The notes under the pieces are model-generated. The model did not search any database, had not been told where the DNA came from, and worked only from the letters and a program-made list of their open reading frames with translations. 64,000 nt of DNA. It comes from Algibacter mikhailovii. Its GTDB lineage: Bacteria; Bacteroidota; Bacteroidia; Flavobacteriales; Flavobacteriaceae. This document shows, piece after piece, positions 25,421-34,620 of this stretch (position 1 is its first letter; each line of letters opens with the position of its first letter). A program made the translations under genes and the position numbers. The stretch covers positions 310,001 to 374,000 of the forward strand of contig NZ_BMWZ01000004.1 of NCBI RefSeq assembly GCF_014651495.1. Reading direction: 5' to 3'.

Positions 25421-26764
25421 ATGTCATTATCAGCATTGAATGCCATCTCTCCTATTGATGGTCGTTATAGAAGTAAAGCGCAGGAATTAGCGCCTTTTTT
25501 TTCAGAAGAAGCCTTAATAAAATATCGTGTTTTAGTTGAAATAGAATATTTTATTGCGCTTTGTGAAATTCCGTTGCCTCAATTAGAATCTGTTGACGCT
25601 TCTGTATTTGAAAGTTTAAGAGCTATTTATAAAGATTTCTCATCTGATGACGCATTAGCCATCAAAAAAATTGAGAGTGTAACTAACCATGATGTTAAGG
25701 CTGTTGAGTACTTTATAAAAGAGAAATTTGATGCGTTAGGATTATCTGAGTTCAAAGAGTTTATCCATTTTGGTTTAACCTCTCAAGACATAAATAACAC
25801 AGCAATCCCATTAAGTATTAAGGAAGCTATTGATGCGGTTTATATCCCTGAATACAGCATATTGCTCAATAAACTAAAAGCGCTTTCTAATGATTGGGCC
25901 TCTATTTCTATGTTGGCAAGAACACATGGTCAGCCTGCTTCTCCTACGCGATTAGGGAAAGAAATAGCGGTATTTGTTACACGTTTAGAAGAACAATTCA
26001 ATTTACTAAATGCCATTCCTAACGCCGCCAAATTTGGTGGAGCTACAGGAAATTTCAATGCACACCATGTGGCTTATCCTAACATTGATTGGAAAGCATT
26101 TGGAGGAAAATTTGTGAAGGAAAAACTAGGATTATATCATTCTTTTCCAACCACTCAGATTGAACATTATGATCATATGGCTGCTTTATTCGATACTTTA
26201 AAACGTATCAATACCATAATTATTGATTTAGACCGAGACATTTGGACTTATGTGTCTATGGATTATTTCAAACAAAAAATAAAAGCCGGGGAAGTTGGAA
26301 GCTCAGCTATGCCGCATAAAGTAAATCCAATAGATTTTGAAAATTCAGAAGGCAACCTAGGTATTGCAAATGCTGTTTTTGAACATCTTGCTGCTAAATT
26401 ACCGCTGTCAAGATTGCAACGTGATTTAACTGATAGTACCGTTTTACGAAATGTAGGAGTACCTTTTGGTCACACCATCATTGGATTTAAATCCACCTTA
26501 AAAGGCTTAGATAAATTATTATTAAATGAAACTAAATTTGCTGAAGATTTAGAAAACAACTGGGCCGTAGTTGCCGAAGCCATTCAAACTATTTTAAGAA
26601 GAGAGGGCTACCCTAATCCTTATGAGGCATTAAAAGGTTTAACAAGAACAAATTCTAGAATTAATCAAAACTCTATTTCTGATTTTATTGATACTTTAGA
26701 AGTGTCCAACACAATAAAAGAAGAATTAAAACGTATTACTCCTAGTAACTATACAGGAATCTAG
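25421..26764 (+). CDS. purB: Adenylosuccinate lyase
   Basis: This 447-residue homotetrameric enzyme catalyses two steps of purine synthesis: release of fumarate from SAICAR and from adenylosuccinate. The fumarate-lyase signature SSAMPHKVNPIDFEN is intact, as are the motifs TSQDINNTA and ARTHGQPASPT with the catalytic His. Length and start (MSLSALNAISPIDGRYRSK) match the family. It has its own promoter. A small membrane protein gene follows 10 bases downstream and may share the transcript. Confidence 0.97.
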   Translation: MSLSALNAISPIDGRYRSKAQELAPFFSEEALIKYRVLVEIEYFIALCEIPLPQLESVDASVFESLRAIYKDFSSDDALAIKKIESVTNHDVKAVEYFIKEKFDALGLSEFKEFIHFGLTSQDINNTAIPLSIKEAIDAVYIPEYSILLNKLKALSNDWASISMLARTHGQPASPTRLGKEIAVFVTRLEEQFNLLNAIPNAAKFGGATGNFNAHHVAYPNIDWKAFGGKFVKEKLGLYHSFPTTQIEHYDHMAALFDTLKRINTIIIDLDRDIWTYVSMDYFKQKIKAGEVGSSAMPHKVNPIDFENSEGNLGIANAVFEHLAAKLPLSRLQRDLTDSTVLRNVGVPFGHTIIGFKSTLKGLDKLLLNETKFAEDLENNWAVVAEAIQTILRREGYPNPYEALKGLTRTNSRINQNSISDFIDTLEVSNTIKEELKRITPSNYTGI

Positions 26765-26774
26765 AATTAAATTT

Positions 26775-26957
26775 ATGTTAAGCGATAGGCAGTCTTTAAT
26801 ATTAACAGGTTTTATGGTTGCGGGTATTTTTATATTCGGCATTCTAGATTTGTTACAAAACTTTGTAGTGCTTACCGTTCTAACTATATTGTTTTTTACC
26901 ATTATTATAAATATACTCTATTCGAAATCTAAAAACAGAAATAAGATCAAAGAATAA
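26775..26957 (+). CDS. Small two-helix membrane protein
   Basis: This is a 60-residue protein with two predicted membrane helices (about residues 8-27 and 30-48) and a basic C-terminal tail (SKSKNRNKIKE). It lies 10 bases after purB on the same strand and before a strong terminator, which supports it as a real translated gene. No family or function is recognised. Confidence 0.65.
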   Translation: MLSDRQSLILTGFMVAGIFIFGILDLLQNFVVLTVLTILFFTIIINILYSKSKNRNKIKE

Positions 26958-26990
26958 AACAACATTTCTAAATGTAATATTTACCATGTC

Positions 26991-27041
26991 TTATGGTTAT
27001 AAAAAAAGCTTCCAGTTAGGAAGCTTTTTTTATAACCATAA
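26991..27041. terminator. Bidirectional terminator with perfect 23-bp stem
   Basis: The left arm 26991-27013 and right arm 27019-27041 are exact complements around a 5-base loop. A-tracts and T-tracts lie inside the arms, so it can serve both the purB transcript and the convergent DUF4252 operon. Confidence 0.9.
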
Positions 27042-27056
27042 TTTCTCTAAAGGAAA

Positions 27057-27599
27057 TTAATTAAAGAAATTCATGATGTTTTCTACTTGAGATTTATCAA
27101 TATCTGCTTTTTGCATAGCCTCTATAAGCGTTATCATTTTATCTGGACTCATATCATCACCTAAAATTCTAACAATACCAAAGCCCATGTCAGGAGAACT
27201 ACCAAAGAGTATAATTTCTTCTGCTTCTTGATTTGTGCCAAGGTACTTTACAGAAATCTTATTCCCTTTATCGCTAAACTCCATCAGGTCGTTGTATTTT
27301 TCATTACTTAAAATAGCTTTTACCTTTGACAATTCAGATTTAAAAGTGTCTGCATTTTCTTGACTAGCTTTATATCCTAAAAAATTTAACTTATCTACTG
27401 AGTTATAAGCTTCTTGCTGTTGTTCTGTAAAATTAGACTTATCTATTTCTATCATGGATAACGGAAAATCTTGAGAAATAAAATTCTTAGCCTCCTGATG
27501 ATCTACATAATAACGTTGTAAAGTCTCACCTTGTCCGCAGCTAACTAAAATAACTGCGGTAAATAATGTGTAGAAGTAATATTTGATTGTTCGTAACAT
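27057..27599 (-). CDS. DUF4252 lipoprotein (second copy)
   Basis: This 180-residue protein has lipobox VLVSC and a DUF4252 domain. DUF4252 proteins are small exported proteins of unknown function that occur, often in tandem, behind ECF sigma factors in Bacteroidota. It is the last gene of the sigma/anti-sigma operon, 9 bases after the first DUF4252 gene, and shares the same layout (a membrane signal, then a roughly 150-residue alpha/beta domain). It ends at the bidirectional terminator. Confidence 0.85.
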   Translation of the reverse strand: MLRTIKYYFYTLFTAVILVSCGQGETLQRYYVDHQEAKNFISQDFPLSMIEIDKSNFTEQQQEAYNSVDKLNFLGYKASQENADTFKSELSKVKAILSNEKYNDLMEFSDKGNKISVKYLGTNQEAEEIILFGSSPDMGFGIVRILGDDMSPDKMITLIEAMQKADIDKSQVENIMNFFN

Positions 27600-27608
27600 G
27601 ATTGATTT

Positions 27609-28172
27609 TTAGTTTTCTTTTTCTAGATGTTTACCACCTGGAATATTCATTTTATCTGTTAATTTTGAAATTTCATTTAAGTCAATATCCCCGGTAAGAG
27701 ACACCACTACAGTTTCAATTTTTCTAGTTTCCCCATTAATTTCAACACCTTGACCCTTCATGGCCTTATCCACACCGTTAACAAATATTAAAAGCTCTTT
27801 AACGTGATCTGCATCTTTACCCTCCTTAACATAAAATTTAACATCTGTACCTTCATCTCTAACTTCCATCAATTCTTCTAATGAGCTAGAGCGTGATGAT
27901 ACATATTTAGAAATATCTTCAGAAATAGCCTTATTGTCTGTGACTATGGTTTTAAAACTTGTAATACTCTTTACCATATCCATATAGGCCTGTGCTTCGG
28001 GATCATCTACACTAATACCCATTTTGGCAATCATTTGAAACATTTTTGGTTTGATGGATACATAAGTAACATCTGGATCATCACTATACTTTTCAAAAAT
28101 ATCCTTTTGTGCCATTCCCATTATTGGCATAAGCATTACCGCCATCACCAATACTATTAATCTATTTTTCAT
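27609..28172 (-). CDS. DUF4252 exported protein (first copy)
   Basis: This is a 187-residue protein with a cleavable signal peptide (MKNRLIVLVMAVMLMPIMGMAQ) and a DUF4252 domain. Unlike its neighbour it has no lipobox, so it is probably periplasmic. An in-frame ATG at 28196 would add eight residues before the signal peptide; the ATG at 28172 is preferred. It follows the anti-sigma-like gene within the same operon. Function is unknown. Confidence 0.83.
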   Translation of the reverse strand: MKNRLIVLVMAVMLMPIMGMAQKDIFEKYSDDPDVTYVSIKPKMFQMIAKMGISVDDPEAQAYMDMVKSITSFKTIVTDNKAISEDISKYVSSRSSSLEELMEVRDEGTDVKFYVKEGKDADHVKELLIFVNGVDKAMKGQGVEINGETRKIETVVVSLTGDIDLNEISKLTDKMNIPGGKHLEKEN

Positions 28173-28211
28173 TGTTCTTGTATTTAAAATATTCATTGTT
28201 GTAAATTCTTT

Positions 28212-28685
28212 TTAGTTTTTAAAAATAATATTTGTTGTATTCTCAATCTCATTAAGGTAACCCAATGTTGCCGTACCTTTATTAACTTCATTGAGATATC
28301 CTACGGTTGAAGTTCCTCTATTAAGCTTTTGAGATATTAACTCCATTGACTTAGAGAAATCGTTAAAAGCTAACTGGGGATCATCATAAGTACCTAAATC
28401 ATTATTATTTAATGATTTACCAAAATAAAAACCTAACATAAGAAGCACTACTGCTGCGACTGAAATCCATTTGTAATTTAAAATTCGCTTAGTTTTTAAT
28501 GGAACGTCTTTAGTAAATTGTTCTTGCTGGTTTGCCAAAAAATACGCGAACATAGGTTTATACATTTCTAAATGAGGAGCTACATCATCGCCTGTAAAAT
28601 AGTTTTTCAATATGTGCTCTTCTTTTAAAGTAGTTTCGCCGTTGTCGTACTTCTCGAGTAATTTTTCTATATTATTTAATACCAT
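28212..28685 (-). CDS. Putative anti-sigma factor (single-pass membrane protein)
   Basis: This 157-residue protein has a cytoplasmic N-terminal part (1-70), one membrane helix (about 71-88, WISVAAVVLLMLGFYFG) and a periplasmic tail. It overlaps the end of the ECF sigma gene by 14 bases, the usual arrangement for a sigma factor and its membrane anti-sigma. The N-terminal region (LEKYDNGETTLKEEHILKNYF) resembles short anti-sigma domains of Bacteroidota. The tail carries two near-identical 13-residue units (124-136 and 137-149, core GYLNE). Regulation of the sigma by this protein is inferred from position. Confidence 0.75.
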   Translation of the reverse strand: MVLNNIEKLLEKYDNGETTLKEEHILKNYFTGDDVAPHLEMYKPMFAYFLANQQEQFTKDVPLKTKRILNYKWISVAAVVLLMLGFYFGKSLNNNDLGTYDDPQLAFNDFSKSMELISQKLNRGTSTVGYLNEVNKGTATLGYLNEIENTTNIIFKN

Positions 28686-29181
28686 AATTATGTGTATTAG
28701 TTAATTTTTCTCTTATTGTTTTTCTTGCTCTTGATAAAGATACACGCACCGCTGTATTATTCATGTCTAGCATTTTGGCTATCTCATCAAAATCATATTC
28801 TTCTATATCCCTAAGTTGAATAATCATGCGCTGTTGTTCTGGTAAATCTTCAATAATACGTTCTACCCAACTCACACTATCTTTTAATTCAACCTGTTTT
28901 TGTAGCGCCGTTTGTTTGTCCTCATAATTACTATGCACAATTTTTAAATTCTGCGCCTGTTTTGATTTCAGTTTGTCAAAACAATAGTTTTTTGTCATGG
29001 TCATTGAAAACGCTTCTACATTTTTATACTCTTGAATTTTCGCTTTATTATTCCACAATTTAATTAATACTTCCTGGGTAGCATCTTCAGCCTCCTCGGT
29101 AGATACCAGTAATCGCTTTGCTAAACGAAATACCTTATCCTTAAACGGGGTAACAATATTTAAAAACTCTATCTGAGTCAT
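28672..29181 (-). CDS. RNA polymerase sigma factor, ECF subfamily
   Basis: This 169-residue protein has sigma region 2 (about 10-85, with EEAEDATQEVLIKLWNN) and region 4 (about 110-160, EQQRMIIQLRDIEEYDFDEI then a helix-turn-helix). It has no other domain. It is the first gene of an operon with a membrane anti-sigma candidate and two DUF4252 genes. A 10-bp inverted repeat lies 66 bases upstream. The operon is probably self-regulated, as is usual for ECF sigmas; the inducing signal is unknown. Confidence 0.93.
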   Translation of the reverse strand: MTQIEFLNIVTPFKDKVFRLAKRLLVSTEEAEDATQEVLIKLWNNKAKIQEYKNVEAFSMTMTKNYCFDKLKSKQAQNLKIVHSNYEDKQTALQKQVELKDSVSWVERIIEDLPEQQRMIIQLRDIEEYDFDEIAKMLDMNNTAVRVSLSRARKTIREKLTNTHNYGIK

Positions 29182-29246
29182 CTTTTGGTTTAATTAGTTT
29201 TTAAAAACAGCTTAATTATCGCTATTTGATATTACGACGAGCGTTA

Positions 29247-29269
29247 ATATGTTTTGTTACAAAACATAT
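29247..29269. promoter_or_regulatory. Perfect inverted repeat between sigma operon and S41 peptidase
   Basis: ATATGTTTTG and CAAAACATAT flank a 3-base spacer (TTA). It lies in the 246-base divergent region, 66 bases from the sigma start. The size and symmetry suit a dimeric DNA-binding protein; it does not look like a terminator because no T-run follows. Confidence 0.5.
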
Positions 29270-29427
29270 CATATTTTTTAAAATACCCCTTAAAACTGTT
29301 CTTTTAGAAAGGTATTACAATGTCGACAAAACATAGCAGGTCTTTACATTTGTGCTCCTTAATTTTTTATTACACAATATTGTAAGTAATTTTATGGTTT
29401 AATAGACTACTTATTAAAATACTTTGC

Positions 29428-30858
29428 ATGAAAAGATTAATAGCCCCGCTTCTTTTACTTTCGCTTTCTATTTGCTTTTTAAGTTGTTTTGAAGATAACG
29501 ATGACAATACGGTTTCTGCCAGCCAAATAAATGATTTCGTTTGGAAAGGTATGAATTCCTATTACCTCTATTTAGAGAACAGTCCTGATCTTGCAAATGA
29601 CCGATTTTCAAATACCAATGAATATGCCAGTTATTTAAATAGTTTTTCTCGTCCTGAAGAATTATTTGAAAGTGTTATATATGAAAGACAAACCATAGAT
29701 AAATTTAGTTGGATTGTTGACGATTATTTTGAATTAGAACGTCAGTTTGAAGGTACAAGAGGAACCAATGGATTGGAGTTTAACTTTTACGGTTCACCTA
29801 ATAATGAAATTAATGCCTATGGTGTAATTCGATTGGTACTACCTGAAAGCCCTGCTACAAATACAACACTTAAGCGCGGTGATATCATTTACGGTATTGA
29901 TGGCACGCAATTAACCAGAGAAAATATTGGTCAGCTTATTAATAAAGACACCTATACCATTAACCTTGGCTTTTATAATGATAAGGGGACACCAGAAGAA
30001 TCAGATGATTCTATAGATCCGCTAAATGTTGATGTCACACTCACAAAAGTACTCTACACCGAAAACCCAATTTTCAAAACCGAAATACTAAACGTAGGAG
30101 GAGAAAATATTGGATATCTTATGTATAATGGATTTATTGGAAATTCTGAAAACCAGCTTAATGCCATATTTGCTAATTTTAAAGGTAATAATGTTACTAA
30201 AATGGTTTTAGATTTAAGATACAATCCAGGAGGTTCTGTCCTAACTACAGCTTTTTTAGCTAGCATGATTACTGGGCAGTTTACAGGTCAAGTATTTGAA
30301 AAATTAAGGTATAATGAGAATCAAACGAATAATGATTTTGACTTTTTATTCTATAACAAGTTGCAATCTGGAGAAAGCCTTAATTCTTTAGGACTTAATA
30401 AAGTATATGTTTTAGCAACGAGGTCTTCAGCATCAGCAAGTGAAGGCCTCATTAATGGATTAAAACCTTATATAGAGGTGGTACATATAGGCAATAATAC
30501 GGTTGGCAAAACGCAGGCGTCAAGAACACTTTATGATTCGCCAGATTTTTCAAGAGAAGGTGTAAATCCGGGTCATACCTACGCCATGCAACCACTAATA
30601 GCAGATGGTTTTAACAAAAATGATGAATTGGTTCCAGGTACGGGGCTAACCCCAAGTATTGGTTATGAATATAACGAAAATCCACAAAATTATGGTGTTT
30701 TAGGAAATCGTAATGAGCCCATGTTAGCACTGGCTCTAGCTGATATAGAAAATGCTACTTCTAAGGTCGACAAAATAAAATCTACCGAAAAACATGTTGA
30801 ACTCATTTTGACCAGTAATGACTTTAACCCACTGGAAGGCGGTAATATTATTGATTAA
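29428..30858 (+). CDS. S41 family peptidase, lipoprotein
   Basis: This 476-residue serine protease of the C-terminal-processing type has lipobox LSC near residue 20, followed by an acidic stretch (FEDNDDN). A PDZ-like region follows at about 105-205 (GDIIYGIDGTQL). The S41 catalytic core has the nucleophile motif SSASASE (residues 333-339) and the general-base lysine in VGKTQ. It is transcribed divergently from the ECF sigma operon. Envelope location is expected; substrates are unknown. The next gene starts 11 bases after its stop. Confidence 0.92.
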   Translation: MKRLIAPLLLLSLSICFLSCFEDNDDNTVSASQINDFVWKGMNSYYLYLENSPDLANDRFSNTNEYASYLNSFSRPEELFESVIYERQTIDKFSWIVDDYFELERQFEGTRGTNGLEFNFYGSPNNEINAYGVIRLVLPESPATNTTLKRGDIIYGIDGTQLTRENIGQLINKDTYTINLGFYNDKGTPEESDDSIDPLNVDVTLTKVLYTENPIFKTEILNVGGENIGYLMYNGFIGNSENQLNAIFANFKGNNVTKMVLDLRYNPGGSVLTTAFLASMITGQFTGQVFEKLRYNENQTNNDFDFLFYNKLQSGESLNSLGLNKVYVLATRSSASASEGLINGLKPYIEVVHIGNNTVGKTQASRTLYDSPDFSREGVNPGHTYAMQPLIADGFNKNDELVPGTGLTPSIGYEYNENPQNYGVLGNRNEPMLALALADIENATSKVDKIKSTEKHVELILTSNDFNPLEGGNIID

Positions 30859-30869
30859 AACAAAAACCA

Positions 30870-31589
30870 TTGACTAAACACAAAACGTACTTTAACTGGA
30901 GTTCTGGCAAGGACTCAGCATTAGCACTATACCATATATTACGAAATGAAAAATATCAAGTTGATGAACTGATTACTACCGTAAACAGTCATTTCAACAG
31001 GGTGTCTATGCACGGATTAAGGAAAGAACTTCTCACTGCACAAACCAATGCTTTAGACATAGAAGCCAGCTTAATAGAGCTTCCTGAAATGCCATCTATG
31101 GATGTCTATGAACAAAAAATGTTAGAAACGGTTTCTAGATTAAAAAATGATGGATTTACCCATACAGCCTTTGGTGACATTTTCCTGGAAGATTTGCGAC
31201 AATACCGAGAAGATCAGCTACGCAAGCAAGGCATAACAGCTGTTTTTCCGCTCTGGAAAAGGAATACCAAGGCATTGCTTCAAGAATTTCTAGATTTAGG
31301 ATTTAAAACCATTATAGTTTGCGCCAACTCCAAATATTTTGGAGAAGAATTTGTTGGAACTATTATTGACGAAAATTTTATAAATGATTTACCTCCAGAA
31401 GTTGATCCATGCGGGGAAAATGGTGAATTTCATACGTTTTGTTTTGATGGACCTATTTTTAAGGCGCCCGTAAATTTTAGTATTGGAGAAAAGGTGTATC
31501 GAGAATATAAAAACCCCAAGGGTGATGATACTATCTGTAAGAGTGATTCAGATAAATACGGCGTTTGGTACTGTGACTTAATTCCATAA
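30870..31589 (+). CDS. Dph6-related ATP pyrophosphatase
   Basis: This 239-residue protein carries the PP-loop motif SSGKDSALAL near the N-terminus, a motif shared with adenosine-nucleotide alpha-hydrolases. It belongs to the Dph6/diphthine-ammonia ligase-like group. Bacteria lack diphthamide, so the bacterial substrate is unknown. The start is a TTG at 30870, 11 bases after the S41 peptidase stop, with no suitable in-frame ATG before residue 40 or so. A terminator follows immediately. Confidence 0.85.
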   Translation: MTKHKTYFNWSSGKDSALALYHILRNEKYQVDELITTVNSHFNRVSMHGLRKELLTAQTNALDIEASLIELPEMPSMDVYEQKMLETVSRLKNDGFTHTAFGDIFLEDLRQYREDQLRKQGITAVFPLWKRNTKALLQEFLDLGFKTIIVCANSKYFGEEFVGTIIDENFINDLPPEVDPCGENGEFHTFCFDGPIFKAPVNFSIGEKVYREYKNPKGDDTICKSDSDKYGVWYCDLIP

Positions 31590-31618
31590 AAAAATGCCAC
31601 TAAAAGTGGTATTTTTTT
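31588..31618. terminator. Rho-independent terminator after the Dph6-like gene
   Basis: The 14-bp stem AAAAAAATGCCACT / AGTGGTATTTTTTT contains one G-T wobble and a 3-base loop. The T-run is inside the right arm, and the A-run on the left arm allows function on the other strand for the convergent BtuG-like gene. Confidence 0.85.
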
Positions 31619-31645
31619 AAGAAATACGTGTGACAGGTTATTTTA

Positions 31646-32716
31646 TTAATTAAAATATATTTTTGACGCCCCCAAAGCAATCTCCTTAGTATCTATTTTA
31701 TCCTGAGACGCTAAATCATAAATATTCAATGTACTAACATCAGTGAAAGATGCATTTGTTGCATATATTCTATTACCTCCAACGGCCATACCATACAAAT
31801 AACCTTCTGCAGCTAATAGTGAAGCTCCCGGTAATACAGTTGCATCAGCATCCATTGCAAAAATATCGTTACCTAAGGCATAGTAAATAGTGTTATCGTC
31901 TAAAACCATAAGTGATGGGTGTGCTCCAAGCTCAAAATCTAATGCTGTATCAATAACCAAAGTACTTACATCTATAGTTGAAATACTCGCCAAAGTGTGA
32001 CCGGTTACATTCCAATTAGCATCATACAATGTCCTTCCTTCAGATAAGACCACTAAATCGCCTGCATCATTAAAAAATAATTCATCGGGCTTATCCTTAA
32101 CTGTAATTTCTTCAACCTCTTCAGTAGAAATAGTAATTACTGAAACAATATTATTATTTGTAAACGCCCCTTTATGAGAAACATATAATTTTCCGTCTTT
32201 TGCAATAATACGTTCAGGACCGTTTCCTACACTAATAGTTTTATCCACTGCAAATGTTTGCAAATCAACAACAGCAATAAAATCATCCTTATCATCAGAT
32301 GTAGATCCCCAGTTTGTCACATAACCTTTATCACCAACTACGGTCATAAACCTAGGCGTAGACAAATTAACTATAATTTCATTTTTAAATTCAAAAGTAT
32401 AGCGGTCAACAACGGTTATAGTATTAGCATTGTCTACAATAATGTAAGCACTATCATCATCAAAAGCTATAGATTGTAAAAAAGTACCTAATTCCACATT
32501 ATTCACCTTTTTATAGATAAGATTTTCAGATTCACTTAAATCATTAGAGACAAAAGAAATCGATCCCGTACCAGCACCTGAACCTTCACCGCTAATAATC
32601 AGTCCGTTTTCATAATCGCCTTTAGGAACCACAATTATTTCATCATCATCACTACAAGAAGTAAGACAAATTAAGGCCAGAAAGAGGCATTTGGTAATTA
32701 AAGAATTCATTTTCAT
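31646..32716 (-). CDS. YncE-like beta-propeller lipoprotein, BtuG-like (DUF5074)
   Basis: This 356-residue lipoprotein has lipobox LTSC and, directly after it, SDDDE, an acidic motif matching the lipoprotein export signal that sends proteins to the cell surface in Bacteroidota. The rest has repeated blade-like units (VVDRYTFEF, VVDLQTFAV, TISTEEVEEI) as in YncE/DUF5074 seven-blade propellers. It follows a BtuB-like receptor by 3 bases, under a cobalamin riboswitch. In Bacteroides, BtuG is a surface propeller that captures B12 for BtuB; the same role is inferred here. ATGs at 32716 and 32710 are both possible starts. Confidence 0.85.
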   Translation of the reverse strand: MKMNSLITKCLFLALICLTSCSDDDEIIVVPKGDYENGLIISGEGSGAGTGSISFVSNDLSESENLIYKKVNNVELGTFLQSIAFDDDSAYIIVDNANTITVVDRYTFEFKNEIIVNLSTPRFMTVVGDKGYVTNWGSTSDDKDDFIAVVDLQTFAVDKTISVGNGPERIIAKDGKLYVSHKGAFTNNNIVSVITISTEEVEEITVKDKPDELFFNDAGDLVVLSEGRTLYDANWNVTGHTLASISTIDVSTLVIDTALDFELGAHPSLMVLDDNTIYYALGNDIFAMDADATVLPGASLLAAEGYLYGMAVGGNRIYATNASFTDVSTLNIYDLASQDKIDTKEIALGASKIYFN

Positions 32717-32719
32717 TGT

Positions 32720-34588
32720 TTAAAATTTATAGTTTATATTTAAATTAAAGTTTCTATTGGGCATAGGACGTCTAGGCTGAATCACATAATAGGTATCAAA
32801 CAAATTATTAACCTTGACTCCTAGTGATAGTTGTTGTTTTGCTCCATTTAACAGCCTATAATCCAATCCTGTATTGCTCACAAAATAGTGGGGCACAATA
32901 AAATCATTAGAATTACTCTCAGTTGTATAAACCTCACCGTTAAATAATTGCTGAAAAAAGAAACTAAAGCGCTTATAAGAATAGCCCATATTCAAATTAG
33001 CCAAATGCTTTGGTACAAAAATGACTTGTTTATTTGTTTCGCTGTCAATAGCTTCAGTGTAACTATAGTTTAAGTCTATCTGCACAGCATGTTTATTAAA
33101 GTTTGCCTTGTAGTGTAACACAAGTTCAACGCCTTTATTCTTAACATCTGAAATGTTTATGGGCACCCATATTCCAGGCCTCTCAGGATCGCCACTTGGA
33201 GTCCAAACGATTTTATCTTTTGCATGGATAAAAAATGAGCCGATATCTATTGAAAATTGATTGTTTTTAAAGCCAACACCAAACTCAACCTGCGATGCCG
33301 TTTCTGGTTTTAAATCTAAGTTTCCTTGACCTGGCCAAAACAAATCATTGTATGTTGGGACTCTAAAATTCTTAGATCCATTGGCTCTTACAAATAACTG
33401 TTGTGTAGCTTTTGCTTTTACACCCAGAGCATAAGTAAAAGGTACTTCATAGTCAGAATTAAAGTCTTTTCTAATTTTAGCATCCAGAAAAACAGCACCC
33501 TTAATATTTTGATCATAGATGAAAGATTGAGAAAATTGTCGCCTATTCCTTTCGTCTATTCTATCCGTTTTTCCATATGCAGATTCATACTCCGAATACG
33601 AACTTATGCTAGCATTTAAATTAGGGAGGGCATAAGAAACATTATAATTGATGAGAAATTGCCTAGAACTCCCAAAATTGTACGCTTCAATGGCTTTATT
33701 TTCAAAATAGCGATACTCTTGAGTTAAATAAGCAAGTTTAACCTCATGATTAAATCTTTGTTGATTATTCGTATAAATTAACAAATTGCGATTGCTTAAA
33801 TCTTGATACTTATCATTTGCCGAAGTTGGATTTGGTAATTCCCCAGAAAAGAATCGCTCTCCCCAGTAATTAGCAGTATAAAGCTTAAGCTTAGAAGCCT
33901 GACTAATTAAAAAAGCACCACTTATATTAATGCCTAAATTTTGATACGCTCCATTTGTGTTTTTAAAAGCTGTACCTAACCAAGGATAATCATTCTCTGA
34001 TTGATTATAAGATATACCTGCATTAATGGCTAGCTTATTCTGTGACACTTTTAATTTATAAATCCCTCTATAGGTTTCATAACTACCAATTGAAGCGATA
34101 GCCTGATTTTTAGTTTGAGACTTACTTGAAAACTCCAAATTATCATTTAAATGAATGGTCCCTCCAATAGCTCCAGAACCATATTCCAAACTTCCACCCC
34201 CACTCCTAATATCTATGGCGTCAAATAAACTAACGGTTAATGAATTAAAACCCGTTTGCCCATTATTAATAGAATTTATATTAATACCATTCCAAATAAC
34301 TGCGGTATTTGAAGCACTTGTTCCTCTAAAACTAGCTGAACTCGTTCCTCCTGCCCCGTATTCTCTGAGATAAATTGGTGCATTAAACCGAAGTAAATTA
34401 GAAAAAGATTCTATATTTTTTTCAATTACAGAATCGTTTAATCGTTCTACTTTATATCCTGCAGAGTGCTTATCCAGTTTTTTATCGGCCTGAATAAGAA
34501 CCACATCCAATTGGTTTACCAAACTATCATTTTGAGCTAAGCAACTAAAAGAAATAAAATATACTGCTATGAATAGCGTGTTTTTCAT
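32720..34588 (-). CDS. btuB: TonB-dependent receptor, vitamin B12 (BtuB-like)
   Basis: This 622-residue outer-membrane receptor has a signal peptide (first 18 residues), a plug domain (about 25-150, with SFRGTSASNTAVIWNGI and GGSLEYGSGAIGG) and a 22-strand-type barrel ending in aromatic NYKF. The size matches BtuB. The assignment to cobalamin rests on the cobalamin riboswitch immediately upstream and on the flanking B12 genes. It would import corrinoids using TonB energy and hand them to the inner-membrane ABC transporter. It is cotranscribed with the BtuG-like lipoprotein gene. Confidence 0.93.
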   Translation of the reverse strand: MKNTLFIAVYFISFSCLAQNDSLVNQLDVVLIQADKKLDKHSAGYKVERLNDSVIEKNIESFSNLLRFNAPIYLREYGAGGTSSASFRGTSASNTAVIWNGININSINNGQTGFNSLTVSLFDAIDIRSGGGSLEYGSGAIGGTIHLNDNLEFSSKSQTKNQAIASIGSYETYRGIYKLKVSQNKLAINAGISYNQSENDYPWLGTAFKNTNGAYQNLGINISGAFLISQASKLKLYTANYWGERFFSGELPNPTSANDKYQDLSNRNLLIYTNNQQRFNHEVKLAYLTQEYRYFENKAIEAYNFGSSRQFLINYNVSYALPNLNASISSYSEYESAYGKTDRIDERNRRQFSQSFIYDQNIKGAVFLDAKIRKDFNSDYEVPFTYALGVKAKATQQLFVRANGSKNFRVPTYNDLFWPGQGNLDLKPETASQVEFGVGFKNNQFSIDIGSFFIHAKDKIVWTPSGDPERPGIWVPINISDVKNKGVELVLHYKANFNKHAVQIDLNYSYTEAIDSETNKQVIFVPKHLANLNMGYSYKRFSFFFQQLFNGEVYTTESNSNDFIVPHYFVSNTGLDYRLLNGAKQQLSLGVKVNNLFDTYYVIQPRRPMPNRNFNLNINYKF

Positions 34589-34593
34589 AATAA

Positions 34594-34617
34594 CTAAACT
34601 TTTATCCCGAAAGTTTT
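34594..34617 (-). promoter_or_regulatory. Hairpin between riboswitch and btuB start
   Basis: On the transcript, AAACTTT and AAAGTTT can pair around a short loop, in the 32 bases between the riboswitch and the btuB ATG. It may be part of the expression platform that hides the ribosome binding region. This is inference. Confidence 0.35.
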
Positions 34618-34620
34618 AAT

